A stretch of 64,000 nt of DNA from Acidobacteriota bacterium (GTDB taxonomy: Bacteria > Acidobacteriota > Vicinamibacteria > Vicinamibacterales > SCN-69-37). The position numbers and the translations under genes are program-made. Below the pieces are notes generated by a model, which was not told where the DNA came from, made no database searches, and saw nothing but the letters and a program-made list of their open reading frames with translations. The stretch covers positions 1 through 64,000 of the forward strand of contig CANIII010000002.1 of the NCBI GenBank assembly GCA_947467605.1, written 5' to 3'. Shown in pieces: positions 44,890 to 52,663 of the stretch (the first letter of the stretch is position 1; each line of letters opens with the position of its first letter).

Positions 44890-45272
44890 TCGTTGGCCCG
44901 CCAGTATTCCTCTTCGATGGCCTCGATCTCGTCTTCCGACAGGCCAAAGTAGTGACCGATCTCGTGGATCAGCGTTTCGCCGATCGCGACCACCACGTCT
45001 TCATCGTTACCGCTCGCGTCCTCAATGGCGTATTGAAAGAGCGTGATCTTGTCCGGCAGCCGATTGCCATCATCCCAATGTCGCTCCGTGATCGGCGTGC
45101 CTTCGTAGAGGCCGAGCAATGTATCGGGCGGAGCGATGTCCACGTCGGCGAGTTGCTCCGGCGTGGCTTCGTCTTCTACGACGATGGCGATATTCTTCAT
45201 CGCATCGCGAAAATGCTTGGGGATGCCCCTGAGGGCCTCCTCGACCAATGTGCGGAACTTCTCTGATGTCAT
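44886..45272 (-). CDS. Zincin-like metallopeptidase
   Basis: A 128-residue cytosolic protein of the small possible-zinc-metallopeptidase family (PF06262-type). The active-site motif is H-E-I-G-H-Y-F-G-L-S-E-D-E-I near the C-terminus, and I-T-L-F-Q-Y precedes it. The family is short and its substrates are unknown. The start at ATG 45272 overlaps nth (ATGA) and gives the normal length; longer frames lie inside nth. Co-transcription with nth, lexA and rsmA is suggestive but gives no direct function. Confidence 0.86.
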   Translation of the reverse strand: MTSEKFRTLVEEALRGIPKHFRDAMKNIAIVVEDEATPEQLADVDIAPPDTLLGLYEGTPITERHWDDGNRLPDKITLFQYAIEDASGNDEDVVVAIGETLIHEIGHYFGLSEDEIEAIEEEYWRANE

Positions 45273-45916
45273 TTTTTCTTGGGGCGGACGGCTTTGGCGC
45301 CGAGCGCCGCGAAATACGCGCAGCCCGTGCGAATGTGGCAACTGTCGCAGAGCGGCTTGGGTTTGCAAATGCGGCGACCGTGCAGGATCAGGGTGTCGGA
45401 CGCCCGGGTCCACCGCGCCGGCGGCAGCAGCGCGCACAACTGGCGCTCAGCCATCACTGCGTCGTCCGTGTGAATGAAGCCGATCCGTTCGGCCACGCGG
45501 AGCACGTGGCGATCGACAGGCCAGCCGGGGACGCCGAGTGCATGCCCGAGAACGACGTTGGCTGTTTTGCGGCCGACACCGGGCAGGGCGACCAGGGCAT
45601 CCATGTCCGCCGGCACCTGGCCGCCGTGCAACGCCACGATGGCCGCCGCCGCGCCCTGAATGTTCTTTGCTTTGACGCGATAGAACCCCGTGGCCTTGAT
45701 CTGTGGTTCGAGTTCTTCCGGCGTGGCTGCGGCGAGTGCCGCCGGTGTTGGGTAGCGCTCAAAAAGCGCCGGCGTCGTGAGATTCACGCGCGCATCCGTA
45801 CTTTGCGCCGAGAGGATCGTCGCGATCAGCAACTCGAAGGCGTTGCGATAGTGCAGTTCCGTGTCGGCGTTCGGGTGCTGAATGTCGAGTGTGTCGAAGA
45901 TGGCGGTCGGTGTCAT
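45269..45916 (-). CDS. nth: Endonuclease III (DNA glycosylase/AP lyase)
   Basis: A 215-residue base-excision repair enzyme removing oxidised pyrimidines. It has the helix-hairpin-helix A-L-P-G-V-G-R-K-T-A-N (catalytic Lys) followed by the D-R-H-V catalytic Asp segment, and a C-terminal 4Fe-4S cluster with cysteines in I-C-K-P-K-P-L-C-D-S-C-H-I-R-T-G-C. The first spacing is C-x5-C, one residue shorter than the usual C-x6-C-x2-C-x5-C. ATG 45916 is chosen since upstream residues are not family-like and would overlap DUF3467. Sits under likely LexA control with lexA. Confidence 0.94.
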   Translation of the reverse strand: MTPTAIFDTLDIQHPNADTELHYRNAFELLIATILSAQSTDARVNLTTPALFERYPTPAALAAATPEELEPQIKATGFYRVKAKNIQGAAAAIVALHGGQVPADMDALVALPGVGRKTANVVLGHALGVPGWPVDRHVLRVAERIGFIHTDDAVMAERQLCALLPPARWTRASDTLILHGRRICKPKPLCDSCHIRTGCAYFAALGAKAVRPKKK

Positions 45917-45924
45917 GCCGGATG

Positions 45925-46263
45925 TCAGTGCGTCGGGCCCTTGGGCCACGGCTGCGTGCCTTCAGGCGATTGGGCCGCCTGCATGGCGCGCAGTTGTTCC
46001 TGCAGGGCGTTGATCAAGCCCGGCACCACGCCGAACGGCAGCGCGATGCGCGCCACGATCGGCGCCCGCACGGTCTCACTCTGTTCGGCCTGCCGAATGT
46101 CGTCGGTGGACAGGGGGCGCACATCGCAAAACGTGATCGTGAGATCGAACGGCGAGTGCGCCACCGCGCAGAAATTGGCGTAGGTGCGCGTGGCCTCAGA
46201 CTTCGAGCCCGGCTCGTCCGGCACGATGGTGAAATTGATCTGCTTGTTCGGTGTCGTCGACAT
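45925..46263 (-). CDS. DUF3467 family protein
   Basis: A 112-residue cytosolic protein with the DUF3467 pattern T-Y-A-N-F-C-A-V-A-H-S-P-F-D-L-T-I-T-F-C-D and R-I-A-L-P-F-G-V-V-P-G-L-I-N-A-L-Q-E-Q-L. The family is small, all-beta with a terminal helix, common near regulators, and has no established activity. It begins two bases after the lexA stop and ends eight bases before nth. C-terminal tail is Gly/Pro-rich. Confidence 0.85.
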   Translation of the reverse strand: MSTTPNKQINFTIVPDEPGSKSEATRTYANFCAVAHSPFDLTITFCDVRPLSTDDIRQAEQSETVRAPIVARIALPFGVVPGLINALQEQLRAMQAAQSPEGTQPWPKGPTH

Positions 46264-46265
46264 GA

Positions 46266-46871
46266 CTAGTACTTTCTCATGACCCCGACGACGACGCCCT
46301 GCAGTTGCACATTGGCGGCATCCGCGATGATCGGCTGCATCGCAGGGTTGGCCGGCTGCAGGCGGATGCGGCCATTTTCGCGATAGAACTTCTTCAACGT
46401 CACTTCGTGGCCGCCAAGCAAGGCGATGACCATCTCGCCGTTGTCGGCGGTCTTGCGATCTTCCACGATGACGAAGTCGCCGTCGCGAATCTGCTCGTCA
46501 ATCATCGAATCGCCCTTGACCCGCAGGACGTACGTGTCCCGGCGCCCGACCAGGTCTTCCGGGACCGCGATGGTCTCGTTCGATGCAATGGCCTCAATGG
46601 GGGAGCCGGCCGCGACGTAGCCCATCAGGGGCACTTCAATGGCGCGCTGACCGACTCGCGCCGGCAGCAGCTCCACCGAGCGACTCCGGTTCCAGGACCG
46701 GCGAATGAAGCCCTTCTCCTGAAGATTAGTGAGATGCTTGTGCACGGTGGCGAGCGAAGAGAGGCCGAAACGCTGGCCCACTTCCTCCAAGCTCGGCGCG
46801 TAGCCGTGCTGCTGGATGAATTCCTGTAGATAGTCCAGAATCTCACGTTGGCGCTTGGTCAGTGGCTGCAC
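46266..46871 (-). CDS. lexA: LexA repressor
   Basis: A 201-residue SOS repressor and self-cleaving peptidase. The N-terminal winged helix (M-Q-P-L-T-K-R-Q-R-E-I-L-D-Y-L) carries the recognition helix around S-S-L-A-T-V-H-K-H-L. The cleavage site is A88-G89 in Y-V-A-A-G-S-P; the catalytic Ser122 is in G-D-S-M-I-D and Lys160 in V-T-L-K-K-F. GTG 46871 gives the canonical start. A TTGAAC (46901-46906 complement), 17-base spacer and TAACGT would place transcription at or near the GTG. No confident operator was identified. It heads lexA-DUF3467-nth-zincin-rsmA. Confidence 0.97.
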   Translation of the reverse strand: MQPLTKRQREILDYLQEFIQQHGYAPSLEEVGQRFGLSSLATVHKHLTNLQEKGFIRRSWNRSRSVELLPARVGQRAIEVPLMGYVAAGSPIEAIASNETIAVPEDLVGRRDTYVLRVKGDSMIDEQIRDGDFVIVEDRKTADNGEMVIALLGGHEVTLKKFYRENGRIRLQPANPAMQPIIADAANVQLQGVVVGVMRKY

Positions 46872-46877
46872 GGCGCC

Positions 46878-46906
46878 ACGTTACCAAAGAAAAAGCGAAA
46901 GTTCAA
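46878..46906 (-). promoter_or_regulatory. Candidate promoter of the lexA operon
   Basis: Reading the minus strand: TTGAAC (-35, four of six), 17 bases, TAACGT (-10, three of six). The start point would lie on or next to the lexA GTG, implying a leaderless or very short leader message. The low -10 match makes this tentative; other arrangements are possible. Confidence 0.3.
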
Positions 46907-46988
46907 ACACGGGCTGTAACAGCAGTGGGGTACGGCCGGTCTAACCGAGCAAGACACGTCCACGGGGGGCGTCCGCAGGAGTTGGCGC

Positions 46989-47657
46989 ATGAGCACAGCC
47001 ATCCAATACGCTTCGCCCGGTATGTCCGTGGCGTGGTCTCTGCAAGTGAGTGATCGTCCAGGTGACCAGCGACCGGCGACCGGTCCGGTGGCGTCGGCGG
47101 AGGCGCTCGAGCGGTTGCGCACGGCCGACGACGTCTCACTCGTCCAGGCGTTTCTCGGCGGTGAGCGCGAGGCGTTCGAAGTCATCGTGGAGCGCCATCG
47201 TCGGCAGGTATACCAGCTGTGCTATCGCTTTCTGGGCAACCACGAAGACGCGTCCGATCTCACGCAAGATGTGTTCGTCCGCGCGTTCAAGGGGCTCCGC
47301 AATTTCAAGGGCGACGCGGCCCTCGGCACGTGGCTCTACCGGGTGGGCGTCAACGCGTGTTTGAATCGTGTGGCCCTCAAGCGGCCGCGGATGGAAACAC
47401 TCGAACCCGAGCAGCACGTGGACCAGCGGCATCCGGATGCGCATGAGCTGGTGGCACGGGGGGAGCGCGCGGTGGTCGTTCGGCGTGCGATTGCGAAGCT
47501 GCCACCGAAGCAGCGGGCGACATTGGTGTTGCGGATGTATCAGGAAATGAGTCACGAAGAGATCGCCACGGTGCTCGGCAGTTCGGTCGGCGCGGTGAAG
47601 GCGAACTTTTTCCATGCGCTGGGAAACTTGAAGCGCTTGTTGCAGCAACCGTCATGA
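46989..47657 (+). CDS. ECF-family RNA polymerase sigma factor
   Basis: A 222-residue sigma factor with region 2 (Y-R-F-L-G-N-H-E-D-A-S-D-L-T-Q-D-V-F-V-R-A-F and T-W-L-Y-R-V-G-V-N) and region 4 (L-P-P-K-Q-R-A-T-L-V-L-R-M-Y, M-S-H-E-E-I-A, G-A-V-K-A-N-F-F-H-A). ATG 46989 is used; its first 45 residues are not conserved, so a later start is possible. Overlaps the next gene by four bases (ATGA), an anti-sigma factor. Divergent from lexA. Confidence 0.92.
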   Translation: MSTAIQYASPGMSVAWSLQVSDRPGDQRPATGPVASAEALERLRTADDVSLVQAFLGGEREAFEVIVERHRRQVYQLCYRFLGNHEDASDLTQDVFVRAFKGLRNFKGDAALGTWLYRVGVNACLNRVALKRPRMETLEPEQHVDQRHPDAHELVARGERAVVVRRAIAKLPPKQRATLVLRMYQEMSHEEIATVLGSSVGAVKANFFHALGNLKRLLQQPS

Positions 47658-48235
47658 CAAAGCATCTGACCCCCGAAGAATTTGTCGACGCACTCGATCG
47701 ACCGTCGGCGACTGGCCGCCAGTCGCATCTGGCGACGTGCCAGGCGTGCGCGGATGAACTGGCCGACATGCGCGTGCTCATGGGCGATGTCACCATTGCC
47801 AGCGAAGTGCCGGAGCCCTCGCCGCTGTTCTGGGATCACCTCAGCGCGCGCGTGCGTGAGGCCGTCGATGCCGAGCCGGTCCCGATGGCCTGGTGGCGGC
47901 CACTGTGGCGGCCGATGCTCGCGGCGGTTGGTGTGCTCGGGGTCATCGCTGTGGCCGTGATCGCGCGGCCGTCCCCGCGGGGATCACGTGTCGACGCGCC
48001 CGACGTGGCCGTGTCATCCGAGGCGGCCATGTTGGATGGCCTGGTGTCGCCGGAGTCTGACGCGATGTGGGAAATGATTCGCCAGATGGCGCCATCGATT
48101 CGGATCGACGACGCGCGCGCCGCAGGGATGGCCCCCGGCCGTGCCGCGACCGATGCGGCGATTGAATCGTTGACGCAGGCGCAGCGACAGGAACTGATGA
48201 AACTGCTTCGCAAAGAAATGGGTTCAGCCGAGTAG
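47654..48235 (+). CDS. Zinc-finger anti-sigma factor, membrane-anchored
   Basis: A 193-residue protein. The N-terminal zf-HC2 domain has H25-x3-C29-x2-C32. A transmembrane helix follows at about 90-108 (P-M-L-A-A-V-G-V-L-G-V-I-A-V-A-V-I-A). The last 80 residues are periplasmic, rich in Ala, ending in a Q-R-Q-E-L-M-K-L-L-R-K-E helix. It would sequester the ECF sigma factor translated just before it. The next two genes encode exported proteins that may be part of the same response. Confidence 0.87.
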   Translation: MTKHLTPEEFVDALDRPSATGRQSHLATCQACADELADMRVLMGDVTIASEVPEPSPLFWDHLSARVREAVDAEPVPMAWWRPLWRPMLAAVGVLGVIAVAVIARPSPRGSRVDAPDVAVSSEAAMLDGLVSPESDAMWEMIRQMAPSIRIDDARAAGMAPGRAATDAAIESLTQAQRQELMKLLRKEMGSAE

Positions 48236-48254
48236 AGTGGTGCGGAGACCAACC

Positions 48255-48803
48255 ATGACGACCTCTGTGATGCGTGTGTGTGCGGCAACCGTGCTGGTGC
48301 TGGTGTGTGGCTGCGTCGGCCCCGCGAGCGCGGCAGCGCTGGAGAAGAGGGCGGCAGCGCCACAGACTGGCGCGCAGGCGCCGGCGCCGCCTGAGCAGCA
48401 GGTCTCCACCGCAGATATCCAGACGATGTTCGATGCGATGACGATGGTGGACGCCGAGAAGTTCGTGCCGCTGACGCCGGAGCAGTATCCGACATTCGTC
48501 CAGCGCCTCAAGCGGCTACAGGACGCTCGCACGCTGCTGAACCGCAAACGCAATCGTGCCACCAACGAATTGCGGGCCATGGTCGGTCAGGCGGCCGGCA
48601 AAGAGGTCGCGGTGGACGATGCGGTCGTCGACGCGAAGCTGAAAGAGTTGGCGACCGTTGAGAACGAGGGCCGCGCCGCCGTTGCCAAGGCACAAGACGA
48701 TCTGGATCTGCTGCTCTCCGTGCGGCAGCGCGCACGATTTCGCTTGCTCGAGGAAAACGAGGAGCGCAAGAAGCTCGACTTCCTGACGAAAGTCCGCAAA
48801 TAG
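48255..48803 (+). CDS. Exported coiled-coil protein, possibly sensor-like (unknown)
   Basis: A 182-residue exported protein: signal peptide (V-M-R-V-C-A-A-T-V-L-V-L-V-C-G-C), a Pro/Ala linker, then a long helical region with an L-T-P-E-Q-Y-P-T-F segment reminiscent of the LTxxQ motif of CpxP/Spy periplasmic proteins. This resemblance is weak. It follows the anti-sigma gene by 19 bases and is probably co-expressed, which would suit an envelope-stress sensor or chaperone. ATG 48255 is preferred over GTG 48237 because the signal peptide then begins properly. Confidence 0.6.
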   Translation: MTTSVMRVCAATVLVLVCGCVGPASAAALEKRAAAPQTGAQAPAPPEQQVSTADIQTMFDAMTMVDAEKFVPLTPEQYPTFVQRLKRLQDARTLLNRKRNRATNELRAMVGQAAGKEVAVDDAVVDAKLKELATVENEGRAAVAKAQDDLDLLLSVRQRARFRLLEENEERKKLDFLTKVRK

Positions 48804-48865
48804 GTTCGGCCTCGGTCGCACCGTGCGCCACGGCCGGCGCCGCGTTACCATAGTCCAATAACGTG

Positions 48866-49492
48866 ATGCTGACCCGAACGGCCCGATTCATCGTCTGCTC
48901 GGCGATGGCGCTTTCCAGCGTCGTGTGGGCGCAAGCGCCCAAGGCGCCGCCGACACTCGACCAGCGCGATTCCGCAAAGATGCAGCGGAGCCTGACGACG
49001 ATGCTACTCCGAGCCGCCGCCGTGCCCGCCAAAGGCAAACCACCTCAGCCGCTCCGCACCACCTTTACCGATCGGGAACTGAACGCGTGGCTGACCGAAG
49101 ACGGCAAAGATAACGTGCCCGTCGGTCTGGTCTCGCCCAAGGTCGTGTTCACCGGGGCGAACACGATGACCATTAATGGTCTGGTCGATCTGGACGCCGT
49201 GCGCAAGTTGCGCGAGCGCGGACGACTCGACCCGATGGCCTACTTGACCGGCCTGATGGCGATTTCCATGACCGGGTCGCTCACGGGCGCGGCGGGCCAG
49301 GCGATCTTCGATGTGCAATCGGCATCGCTCGGCAACGTGCCGGTGCCTAAGTTGATCCTGCAGGAACTGATCACGTACTACTCCAAGTCTCCGCAATTTC
49401 CCGACGGCATCACGCTCGCCAAGCCGTTCCCGCTGCCGGCCGGCGTGCGCGACCTCGCCATTCAACGCGGCGCGGCCACGGTCGTGCAGTAA
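48866..49492 (+). CDS. Secreted hypothetical protein
   Basis: A 208-residue exported protein with a signal peptide ending near V-V-W-A-Q-A. The rest is a mixed alpha/beta fold with F-T-D-R-E-L-N-A-W-L, V-F-T-G-A-N-T-M-T-I-N-G-L-V-D-L-D and a C-terminal P-L-P-A-G-V-R-D-L strand. No enzymatic signature was recognised; it may bind a hydrophobic ligand, like small lipid-binding domains, but that is guesswork. ATG 48866 or the GTG just before it at 48863 could start it. Co-directional with the sigma/anti-sigma pair. Confidence 0.6.
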   Translation: MLTRTARFIVCSAMALSSVVWAQAPKAPPTLDQRDSAKMQRSLTTMLLRAAAVPAKGKPPQPLRTTFTDRELNAWLTEDGKDNVPVGLVSPKVVFTGANTMTINGLVDLDAVRKLRERGRLDPMAYLTGLMAISMTGSLTGAAGQAIFDVQSASLGNVPVPKLILQELITYYSKSPQFPDGITLAKPFPLPAGVRDLAIQRGAATVVQ

Positions 49493-49503
49493 CCGTTCTA
49501 TTT

Positions 49504-51618
49504 GTGACATCGGACCTGCTCAGCACCGCACTGCAATTTGTGCGAGGGGTCGGACCCAAGCGTGCTGCCGACCTCGCGCGTGCGGGCCTGACGACTGTCG
49601 AAGATCTGCTGCTGCGTTTTCCGCTGCGCTACGAGGATCGCGCGACACCGTGCGAGATTCGTCACCTGCGTCCTGGCATGACGGCGACGGTGACGGCCGA
49701 AGTGGTTTCGAGCGGCGTGCGACCAACGCGCCGCCCCGGCTTTCGTTTGTTTGAGGCGATCGTGCGCGACGCGACCGGTGGCATCACGAAGGCGGTGTTT
49801 CCGAATCAAGCGTTTCTCAAAGACGTCTTCGTGCCGCAACAGCGCGTGGTGCTCTACGGACCGCTGGAGTATCGGCCGTCGGGTGGACTGCAGTTCACGA
49901 ATCCCGAGTACGAGCTGATTCGCGCCGAAGGGCCGGACAGCGAGTTGGACGACGGCACGATTCACACGGGACGTATCGTGCCGGTGTACGAGAAAGTCGG
50001 ATCGATGACGCCGCGCATGCAGCGCGTGCTCGTGCACCGCTTGCTGCGAGAGTTGCCGGTGGCCGTCGCGGATCCCGTGCCGGAACCGATTCGCGCATCG
50101 CGAGGCCTGCCAGATCGCGCTGGTGCGATTCGCGGTATTCACTTTCCAGAGCCGGGTACGAGCGTCGAGGCGCTGAATGAGTTGAAAACACCCGCACATC
50201 AGCGGCTGATTTTCGAAGAGTTCTTCCTGTTTCAAGCGGGCATGGTGCTGCGCAAACGCAAGCACGCGGAAGACCGCAAGCCGAAGCCCGTGATCGTGGA
50301 CGATCGCATTCGCGATGCGGCGCGCAAGATCCTGCCCTTCAAACTCACGGAAGGGCAGCGCACGTCGCTGCGCGAGATCGTGACGGACATGCAGCGCGAC
50401 GTGCCCATGAATCGTTTGCTCCAGGGCGATGTCGGCGCTGGCAAGACGATCGTCGCATTGCTGGCGGCACTCGTGGCGATGGAAAATGGCTTGCAGGTCG
50501 CGTTCATGGCGCCGACAGAAATTCTGGCGGATCAGCACTATTTGACGATTCGCCGACTACTGGAGCAGGCTCGCTTTCGTGTCGTTTCGCTGACGGGCAG
50601 CCTCTCGGCCGCCAAACGACGCGAGGTGCACGCCGAGATCGCCAGCGGCACGGCACATCTGGTGGTCGGCACGCACGCCCTGGCGGAAGGGGATCTTGCC
50701 TTCAAGTCTCTCGGACTCGTGATCATCGATGAGCAGCATCGCTTCGGCGTGATGCAGCGCGCGAGTCTGCGTGGCAAGGGCTCGCATCCCGACGTGCTCG
50801 TGATGACGGCGACGCCGATTCCGCGCACCCTGGCGTTGACGACGTACGGCGATCTGGATGTGTCGGTGATTCGCGAACTTCCACCCGGCCGCCAACCGAT
50901 CACGACCGTGTCAAAGAGCGAGTCGAAGCGCGAAGAGATCTACCGGCTCATTCGAAAGGAATTGGCCGCAGGCCGGCAGGCCTACGTCATCTACCCGCTC
51001 GTCGAGGACTCCGAGAAGGTGGACCTGCGCGCGGCCACGGCGATGGCCGACCATCTGCAGCAGGAAGTGTTTCAGGAGTACCACGTCGCGTTGTTGCACG
51101 GACGGCTGAAGCAAGAAGAGAAAGATCGGGTCATGGCCGCGTTCGCGCGCGGCGACGTGCATGTGCTGGTATCGACGACGGTCGTGGAGGTCGGCGTCGA
51201 TGTGCCGAACGCGACCGTGATGGTCATCGAGCATGCGGAGCGCTTCGGTCTGTCGCAGTTGCATCAGCTGCGCGGCCGTGTCGGCCGCGGTGCGCACGCC
51301 TCCACGTGTGTGCTGCTGTATCAGTTTCCGCTCAGCGCGGACGCCAGGGCGCGCATTGCCGCGCTGGTCGAGACGATTGACGGGTTTGTGATCGCTGAAC
51401 GCGACCTGGAGATTCGTGGGCCTGGGGATTTCTTCGGCACGCGCCAGTCGGGCATGCCGACGTTGCGTGTCGGCGACCTGCTGCGTGATCACCAGTTGAT
51501 GGAAGAGGCGCGCCGCGAGGCAGTGGCGTGGCTCGATCAGCCGGAAGCGTCGCGCGCGCTCGTGACGTACGTGTCGGCGAATTGGGCCACGCGATTTGGC
51601 CTCGTGGGTGTCGCCTGA
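49504..51618 (+). CDS. recG: ATP-dependent DNA helicase RecG
   Basis: A 704-residue superfamily 2 helicase that reverses stalled forks and processes branched DNA. The N-terminal wedge/OB domain (V-R-G-V-G-P-K-R-A, L-L-L-R-F-P-L-R-Y-E-D-R) precedes motor motifs: Walker A G-D-V-G-A-G-K-T, D-E-Q-H-R-F-G (DEQH box), M-T-A-T-P-I-P-R-T, and H-G-R-L-K. The C-terminal half shows R-G-R-V-G-R-G. Start GTG 49504. The stop overlaps rsmD (TGATG). Normal size for the family. Confidence 0.97.
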   Translation: MTSDLLSTALQFVRGVGPKRAADLARAGLTTVEDLLLRFPLRYEDRATPCEIRHLRPGMTATVTAEVVSSGVRPTRRPGFRLFEAIVRDATGGITKAVFPNQAFLKDVFVPQQRVVLYGPLEYRPSGGLQFTNPEYELIRAEGPDSELDDGTIHTGRIVPVYEKVGSMTPRMQRVLVHRLLRELPVAVADPVPEPIRASRGLPDRAGAIRGIHFPEPGTSVEALNELKTPAHQRLIFEEFFLFQAGMVLRKRKHAEDRKPKPVIVDDRIRDAARKILPFKLTEGQRTSLREIVTDMQRDVPMNRLLQGDVGAGKTIVALLAALVAMENGLQVAFMAPTEILADQHYLTIRRLLEQARFRVVSLTGSLSAAKRREVHAEIASGTAHLVVGTHALAEGDLAFKSLGLVIIDEQHRFGVMQRASLRGKGSHPDVLVMTATPIPRTLALTTYGDLDVSVIRELPPGRQPITTVSKSESKREEIYRLIRKELAAGRQAYVIYPLVEDSEKVDLRAATAMADHLQQEVFQEYHVALLHGRLKQEEKDRVMAAFARGDVHVLVSTTVVEVGVDVPNATVMVIEHAERFGLSQLHQLRGRVGRGAHASTCVLLYQFPLSADARARIAALVETIDGFVIAERDLEIRGPGDFFGTRQSGMPTLRVGDLLRDHQLMEEARREAVAWLDQPEASRALVTYVSANWATRFGLVGVA

Positions 51619-52172
51619 TGCGCATTGTGGCCGGCTCGCTGAAAGGGCGGCGCCTCGACGGCCCGACGTGGGATGGCTTGCGGCCGACGTCCGACTCGCT
51701 GCGCGAGACGCTCTTCAACGTCCTGGGGCCGACGCTCGATGGCGCGCGCGTCCTGGACATCTTCGCGGGCACCGGCGCCGTGGGCATCGAAGCGCTCAGT
51801 CGCGGCGCGGCGTCCGTGACTTTCATCGAGCAGGATCTGCGCGCGATTAGTCTGCTGAAACGTAACATCGCGCACGCCGGCGTCGAAAATGTGTGTGTTA
51901 TTATTCGCGACGATTTCATGAAGCCTCGCGCGCAGCGGATCGACCCTCAGACCCGCTTCGATCTGGTGTTTTTGGACCCCCCATACGAGATCGTCGGAAT
52001 TGACACCGCGCTGGCCTCAGCCGCCGCGCGCACCGTGCCTGGTGGGCGAGTCATCGTCGAGCACAGCCGCCGCCGCACGTTGCGGGAGGCCGTCTTCGGT
52101 GCGACGCGTTACCGCATTCTGGAGGCGGGTGACAGCGCCCTCTCGTTCTACACTGCTGGCGAGGGAGCGTGA
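51618..52172 (+). CDS. rsmD: 16S rRNA (guanine(966)-N(2))-methyltransferase
   Basis: A 184-residue SAM-dependent methyltransferase acting on G966 of 16S rRNA. Visible are the N-terminal M-R-I-V-A-G-S-L-K-G-R-R-L, R-P-T-S-D-S-L-R-E-T-L-F-N, the SAM loop D-I-F-A-G-T-G-A-V-G, and the catalytic F-L-D-P-P-Y. ATG 51618 is the first base of an overlap with the recG stop. It overlaps coaD by four bases; rsmD-coaD adjacency is common. Confidence 0.96.
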   Translation: MRIVAGSLKGRRLDGPTWDGLRPTSDSLRETLFNVLGPTLDGARVLDIFAGTGAVGIEALSRGAASVTFIEQDLRAISLLKRNIAHAGVENVCVIIRDDFMKPRAQRIDPQTRFDLVFLDPPYEIVGIDTALASAAARTVPGGRVIVEHSRRRTLREAVFGATRYRILEAGDSALSFYTAGEGA

Positions 52173-52663
52173 GCATGGCTCGCATCGCCGTCTATCCCGG
52201 TTCATTCGATCCACTGACCAACGGCCACGTCGACATCATCATGCGTGGCGCATCGCTCTTTGATCGCATCATCGTCGCCGTGCTGACCAACGCCGAGAAG
52301 ACGCCGCTGTTCTCCGTGGATGAACGTCTCGCCATCATTCGCGAGACGTTTGCGGACGCACCGAATGTAGAAGCGGATCAATTCAGCGGTCTGCTGATCG
52401 ATTACGCGCGCGAGAAGCAGGCCTGCGCGATCGTGCGCGGGTTGCGTGCGGTGTCGGACTTTGAATACGAGATGCAGATGGCGCTCATGAACCGGCACCT
52501 GCAGCCCGCAGTGGAGACGGTGTTCATGATGCCCGCTGAGCAATATATTTATGTGAGCTCTCGGCTGATTAAGGAAGTCGTCGCACTGGGCGGCGATGTC
52601 ACAGGACTGGTCCCTGCCGGTGTTCAGGCGCGGTTGACCGACAAGAAAAGGACACGGAAATAA
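52169..52663 (+). CDS. coaD: Phosphopantetheine adenylyltransferase
   Basis: A 164-residue enzyme of CoA synthesis transferring AMP from ATP to 4'-phosphopantetheine. Class signature: Y-P-G-S-F-D-P-L-T-N-G-H-V (the T-x-G-H nucleotide loop), R-G-L-R-A-V-S-D-F-E-Y-E, and Y-V-S-S-R-L-I-K-E-V. GTG 52169 overlaps rsmD; ATG 52175 would remove two residues and equally fits. The stop overlaps the aminotransferase start (TAATG). Confidence 0.97.
   Translation: MSMARIAVYPGSFDPLTNGHVDIIMRGASLFDRIIVAVLTNAEKTPLFSVDERLAIIRETFADAPNVEADQFSGLLIDYAREKQACAIVRGLRAVSDFEYEMQMALMNRHLQPAVETVFMMPAEQYIYVSSRLIKEVVALGGDVTGLVPAGVQARLTDKKRTRK

Noticed and set aside
46901..46920. GTT...AAC dyad upstream of lexA as an SOS operator
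   Set aside because: Only the outer three pairs and a few inner ones match; none of the LexA box types I know fits clearly.
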